Made by a program: the position numbers and the translations under genes. Positions 13,387 through 14,722 of a stretch of 14,722 bases of DNA are shown in pieces. The stretch comes from CAYXVF01 sp964468125 (GTDB taxonomy: Bacteria > Myxococcota > XYA12-FULL-58-9 > CAYXVF01): assembly GCA_964468125.1 (NCBI GenBank), contig CAYXVF010000130.1, forward strand, positions 1-14,722, in the 5' to 3' direction. The notes below the pieces were generated by a model. The model was not told where the DNA came from, ran no database searches, and saw only the letters and a list, made by a program, of their open reading frames with translations. Numbering within the stretch: position 1 is the stretch's first letter; each line of letters starts with the position of its first letter.

Positions 13387-14722
13387 ATGAGAGTCATCAG
13401 CAGCGGGTTCGCGGCGACCGCGGCGGTTCTTTGCATCGCAGCCGGCCCCGCGCATGCGCAGACCCCGGTCTCCGGGACGCTCGGCACGGAGCTTTGGACC
13501 GCGGCGGACAGCCCCTACCTGATTCAGGGTGACATCCTTCTCCCCGCCGGTGAGACGCTGACCCTCGAGGACGGCGTAACCCTCACCTTCGAGGGCGCCT
13601 TCACCTTTGAGCTGAACGGGACCATCAGCGCGGTCGGGACTGTCGCGAATCCGATTACGGTGAACGGCAGCGGCTGGGAACAGCTCCACTTCAACGGTGC
13701 CGACGGGAGTATCGAGAATTGGAACGTGAGCGGTGGCGGCACGGCTTCGTCTTCCTCCGTGTTGATCGACGGCACCGGGGTGGGGCTAAACGTGGTGAAT
13801 CTGTCGATCAGTGGGAGTTCCTCGGCGGGCCTCGGGCTCAACGGAAACGCGTCGCCGACCATCATTGGACTCAATGTCGACGGCAGCGCGACCGACGGAC
13901 TCGTAGTTCTGAACAATCAACCGAGCTTCACCCTCTCGGGCTGCGCCTTCACCAACAACGGAACCACCGGGGGAGAGGATTACCCCCTCGACGAGCTGCG
14001 CTTTCCGAACATCGCGGGTCTGGACACGTGCTCTTTCAGCGGCAACGCGACCGAGGCGATTCGCATCACGCGGGGCGGAACGCTGAGCGACGCCGCCACC
14101 TGGTCCGCCCAGCCGATCCCGTACCTTCTCGGGAGCGCCATCTATGATGGCGCACTCCTTACCTTGCAGCCTGGGCTGGTCGTCAAATGGCTCTCGAACT
14201 CGACCTTCGATGTTCGCGGACCGCTCATCGGCGACGGGAGCAGTTCACGGATTCTCTTCACCTCCGCGGAAGACGATGCGGTTGGCGGCGACAGCACGGG
14301 NNNNNNNNNNGGCAACGGCAGTAGCAGCGGTACCGCCGGCGACTGGACAGGCCTCGTCATCAGCCAGACAGACGCGTCTCTCACCGCCGTCGACATACGC
14401 TACGCTGGACGCGGCACGGCGGGATGCACGACCTGCGCAAACCTCTACGTCTTCGACACGAACTCGACGGTGCGCAGCCAGATCAACCTCGACGACGTCG
14501 AGCTCACCGACAGCGCCAATCAGGGGCTTGCGCTCTACAACTTCGTCGACGTCACACTCACCGATTCAACCATCCTCCGAACCGGGCAGAGCAACATCTC
14601 CTACTTCAATACCAGTACTTCGCGCATCCTGAGCGCGACCGACAATCGCTTCGGCGACGCGGGCAACTACGCGATCCGAAACCTGCGGATCGACGATGCT
14701 GCCGCCTTCGTGGGCAATACTT
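13387..14722 (+). CDS. Exported right-handed beta-helix-like surface protein (incomplete at window end)
   Basis: ATG 13387 opens a signal peptide (about 1-24, ending AHA before QTPVSG), with GGGAGAGAG about ten bases upstream. The 445 visible codons are rich in Gly, Ser, Thr, Asn and Asp. They show repeating short strands with turns (LILPAGETLTLEDG-type, SGNATEAIRI, FVDVTLTDSTI) typical of pectin-lyase-like parallel beta-helices, similar to large surface or adhesin-like exoproteins. Cysteines are few (Cys-Thr-Thr-Cys near residue 348). A run of ten Ns at 14301-14310 interrupts it. If the gap is exactly ten bases the frame is kept, because both sides read as one protein. The stop lies beyond the window. 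It follows the barrel gene by 125 bases, so it is plausibly cargo or a partner of that envelope unit, though it may have its own promoter. Not a recognised enzyme. Confidence 0.8.
   Translation, partial: MRVISSGFAATAAVLCIAAGPAHAQTPVSGTLGTELWTAADSPYLIQGDILLPAGETLTLEDGVTLTFEGAFTFELNGTISAVGTVANPITVNGSGWEQLHFNGADGSIENWNVSGGGTASSSSVLIDGTGVGLNVVNLSISGSSSAGLGLNGNASPTIIGLNVDGSATDGLVVLNNQPSFTLSGCAFTNNGTTGGEDYPLDELRFPNIAGLDTCSFSGNATEAIRITRGGTLSDAATWSAQPIPYLLGSAIYDGALLTLQPGLVVKWLSNSTFDVRGPLIGDGSSSRILFTSAEDDAVGGDSTXXXXGNGSSSGTAGDWTGLVISQTDASLTAVDIRYAGRGTAGCTTCANLYVFDTNSTVRSQINLDDVELTDSANQGLALYNFVDVTLTDSTILRTGQSNISYFNTSTSRILSATDNRFGDAGNYAIRNLRIDDAAAFVGNT
14301..14310. other. Assembly gap (10 Ns)
   Basis: Ten ambiguous bases inside the beta-helix gene. 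Two bases of a codon precede it and a full codon boundary follows, so a true length of 10 keeps the reading frame. Because exact 10-N runs are often placeholders, the real size may differ. Confidence 0.95.

Overview
The window is a GC-rich bacterial fragment, probably from a metagenome assembly, since it contains a run of ten Ns at 14301-14310. Several traits point to the Myxococcota / deltaproteobacterial sphere: an esterase ends in a MYXO-CTERM-like tail (Gly-Cys, short hydrophobic stretch, Arg cluster), a secreted protein carries regular four-cysteine repeats, and a large lipoprotein combines TPR, Ig-like and CsgG-like parts. There is no rRNA or taxonomic marker, so this placement is an inference. 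I saw no CRISPR array, tRNA, rRNA, intact mobile element or origin.

Layout. 1-652 has no intact gene. It holds nested inverted repeats, a repeated 13-base word and a decayed fragment of a four-helix-bundle (23S rRNA intervening sequence type) protein gene. 653-1557 is a two-gene unit: a glycine-zipper membrane protein followed by a DcrB/DUF1795-like protein, a family that includes the Eag chaperones of type VI secretion effectors. 1633-2787 is a DTW-domain tRNA-uridine aminocarboxypropyltransferase with an extra C-terminal domain. It converges, with overlapping stop codons, on a minus-strand pair: recQ (5678 to 3870) followed by a secreted PHB-depolymerase-type esterase (3833 to 2784). At 5858-6292 lies a decayed NTPase (THEP1-like) gene with a damaged P-loop and an in-frame TAG.

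6276-13261 looks like an envelope or surface region. A minus-strand secreted protein with four Cys4 repeats (7385 to 6276) diverges from a 740-residue protein with a caspase/gingipain-like His-Cys dyad and a calcium-binding-type motif (7679-9901). After a very stable hairpin come a lipoprotein (10023-11894), a FadL/PorV-type outer-membrane barrel translationally coupled to it by an ATGA overlap (11891-13261), and an exported Asn/Gly/Ser/Thr-rich predicted beta-helix protein that runs off the window (13387 onward).

The best candidate for an undescribed system is this envelope block: a CsgG/FlgT-like lipoprotein coupled to an outer-membrane barrel, next to an exported beta-helix protein and a possible protease. 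A second, smaller candidate is the glycine-zipper/DUF1795 pair. Both ideas rest on fold-level reading and gene order, not on any search.
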